A DNA stretch of 5,483 nucleotides, taken from assembly GCA_024640185.1 (NCBI GenBank), contig JAHEFN010000178.1, forward strand, positions 1-5,483, given 5' to 3'. A program made the position numbers and the translations under genes. How positions within the stretch are numbered: position 1 is the first letter of the stretch; each line of letters begins with the position of its first letter. This DNA comes from Gemmatimonadota bacterium (GTDB lineage Bacteria > Gemmatimonadota > Gemmatimonadetes > Gemmatimonadales > GWC2-71-9). This document shows, in pieces, positions 4,213-5,483 of the stretch. The notes under the pieces are model-generated. The model ran no database searches and was not told the DNA's origin. It saw only the letters and a list, made by a program, of their open reading frames with translations.

Positions 4213-5483
4213 ATGAACACGACGCGCCGCACCTTCCTGCGAACCGGCACCCTCGCCTCCCTCGGTGCGTTGACCCCGTCCATCCACGGCCTGGTCGCGC
4301 GCTTGATCGGCGAGGAGACCGACGGCCGGTCGCCGATTCGCCATGCGAGTCTCGGCGCTGGAGGCTACGGCCCCCTGATGCGGGCTGGCGCCGAGTTGGA
4401 CCTGCCCGAGGGGTTCCGGTACTGGATCCTGAGCGAACCTCGCCAGCCGATGTCGGACGGCCGACCCACGCCGGTCGCCTTTGATGGCATGGCGGCCTTC
4501 CCGATGCCCAACGGCAACATCCGACTGATCCGCAACCACGAGAACGTCGACACCCCCGATCGCTCGCGCCTCAAGGGCGACCCGGCCCTCGCCTATGACC
4601 CGAAGGGCGGCGGTGGGACCAGTTCCCTGGAGGTGCACATTGGCCGCGATGGCACACCAACCCTGGTGCGCGACTTCGTCTCGCTGTCCGGCACCTACAT
4701 CAACTGTGCCGGTGGGCCGACGCCATGGGGCAGCTGGCTCAGCTGTGAGGAGACGGTGGCTGGCCCGCCGGATGGGTTCGACCGGCCACACGGTTACGTC
4801 TTCGAAGTCCCGGCCGGGAGCGAGGTGGAGGTCGCGGCCGTCCCGCTCCCGGCCATGGGACGCTTCGTGCACGAAGCGGTGGCTGTCGATCCCGCGACGG
4901 GAATCGTCTACCTGACCGAGGATCAGGGTCGGGCTGGCTTCTATCGCTTCCTCCCCAACCGCCACGGCAACCTGCGCGCCGGCGGGGCGCTGCAGATGCT
5001 CCGGGTCATCGACCGACAGCAGTTCGACACCACCCGGGGGCAGACGATCGGCAGGCGGATGCGCTGCGACTGGGTACCGATCGACAACCCCGACCCCACC
5101 CCGACCGATATCCGGGAAACCGACCTCGTCTTCCGGCAGGGCTGGTCGCAAGGGGCGGCACGCTTCATTCGCTTGGAAGGCTGTTGGCAGGGCGATGGCG
5201 GGATCTTCTTCCACTCGACCTCTGGTGGCGACGCCCAGGTCGGCCAGGTCTGGTTCTATCGCCCCACCGGTGACGACCTCGGTGAGCTCACCCTCCTCTT
5301 CGAGTCACCGTCACCGGATATCCTCGACTATCCCGACAACCTCACCGTCTCGCCCCGGGGTGGCATCGTGATGTGCGAGGACGGCGGCGGCGAGCAGTAC
5401 CTGCGAGGGCTCACCCCCACGGGGGAGATCTTCGACTTTGCCCGGAACACCATGAATCGCAGCGAGTTCTGTGGCGCCTGTTT
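4213..5483 (+). CDS. PhoX-family (DUF839) phosphatase-like Tat-exported protein, 3' end cut
   Basis: The first 423 codons of a gene that runs off the window with no stop. It begins with a twin-arginine signal, TRRTFLRTG at 4-12, then a hydrophobic-neutral stretch, so export in folded, cofactor-loaded form is expected. Family marks of PhoX/DUF839 are the NCAGGPTPWGSWLSCEE block at 164-180, GRFVHEAVAVDPATGIVYLTED at about 216-237, GFYRFLP at 242-248, PDNLTVSPRGGIVMCEDG at 374-391, and EFCGACF at the edge. PhoX enzymes are monomeric alkaline phosphatases using calcium and iron; Cys165 in NCAGG is probably the iron ligand, and the acidic HEA and TED residues are likely metal ligands. The ATG at 4213 has GGAG (4203-4206) six bases before it. 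It is divergent from the phe operon, the leader ATG being 111 bases away. No Pho box was found, and many DUF839 proteins are not proven phosphatases. Confidence 0.93.
   Translation, partial: MNTTRRTFLRTGTLASLGALTPSIHGLVARLIGEETDGRSPIRHASLGAGGYGPLMRAGAELDLPEGFRYWILSEPRQPMSDGRPTPVAFDGMAAFPMPNGNIRLIRNHENVDTPDRSRLKGDPALAYDPKGGGGTSSLEVHIGRDGTPTLVRDFVSLSGTYINCAGGPTPWGSWLSCEETVAGPPDGFDRPHGYVFEVPAGSEVEVAAVPLPAMGRFVHEAVAVDPATGIVYLTEDQGRAGFYRFLPNRHGNLRAGGALQMLRVIDRQQFDTTRGQTIGRRMRCDWVPIDNPDPTPTDIRETDLVFRQGWSQGAARFIRLEGCWQGDGGIFFHSTSGGDAQVGQVWFYRPTGDDLGELTLLFESPSPDILDYPDNLTVSPRGGIVMCEDGGGEQYLRGLTPTGEIFDFARNTMNRSEFCGAC

Noticed and set aside
4114..5214. Minus-strand open frame of 366 codons opposite the PhoX-like gene
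   Set aside because: It is antisense to a protein with clear PhoX/DUF839 motifs and a Tat signal, and its own translation has no recognisable domain. Long antisense frames are common in GC-rich DNA.

Overview
The window comes from a GC-rich bacterium (roughly two thirds G+C by eye) that uses Shine-Dalgarno sites such as GGAG, AGGAG and GAGG. Gemmatimonadota or a similar GC-rich environmental phylum is my guess from protein style alone; no marker gene here proves it. There are no rRNAs, tRNAs, insertion sequences or CRISPR arrays.

Left part (1-1467): a two-gene minus-strand operon. A 6-pyruvoyl-tetrahydropterin synthase (780-1205) is followed after one nucleotide by a short-chain dehydrogenase/reductase (83-778). 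The synthase keeps every catalytic and zinc residue of animal PTPS in register, and the SDR resembles sepiapterin reductases, so the pair looks like the last two steps of tetrahydrobiopterin-type cofactor synthesis. A good sigma-70-like promoter (1439-1467) reads into it through a long untranslated leader. A heptanucleotide tandem repeat follows the last gene.

Middle (1539-1718): a 53-residue two-helix membrane protein on the plus strand, convergent with the next operon. A hairpin overlaps both stop codons.

Right-centre (1717-4140): a minus-strand phenylalanine operon in pathway order: a stand-alone prephenate dehydratase-like protein (3373-3939), an AroH-type chorismate mutase (2966-3373) and a class I/II aminotransferase (1717-2892). 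In front of it lies what appears to be a complete ribosome-mediated attenuator. It has a 25-codon leader peptide with four Phe codons within eight positions, a 12-bp terminator hairpin with a short U-run, and a 13-pair alternative helix that competes for the terminator's 5' arm. This is the most notable element of the window. The dehydratase itself departs from its family at two signature positions and has no ACT domain, so control by Phe supply may rest on the leader RNA.

Right end (4213-5483): the N-terminal 423 codons of a divergently transcribed, Tat-exported PhoX-family (DUF839) phosphatase-like protein, cut by the window edge.
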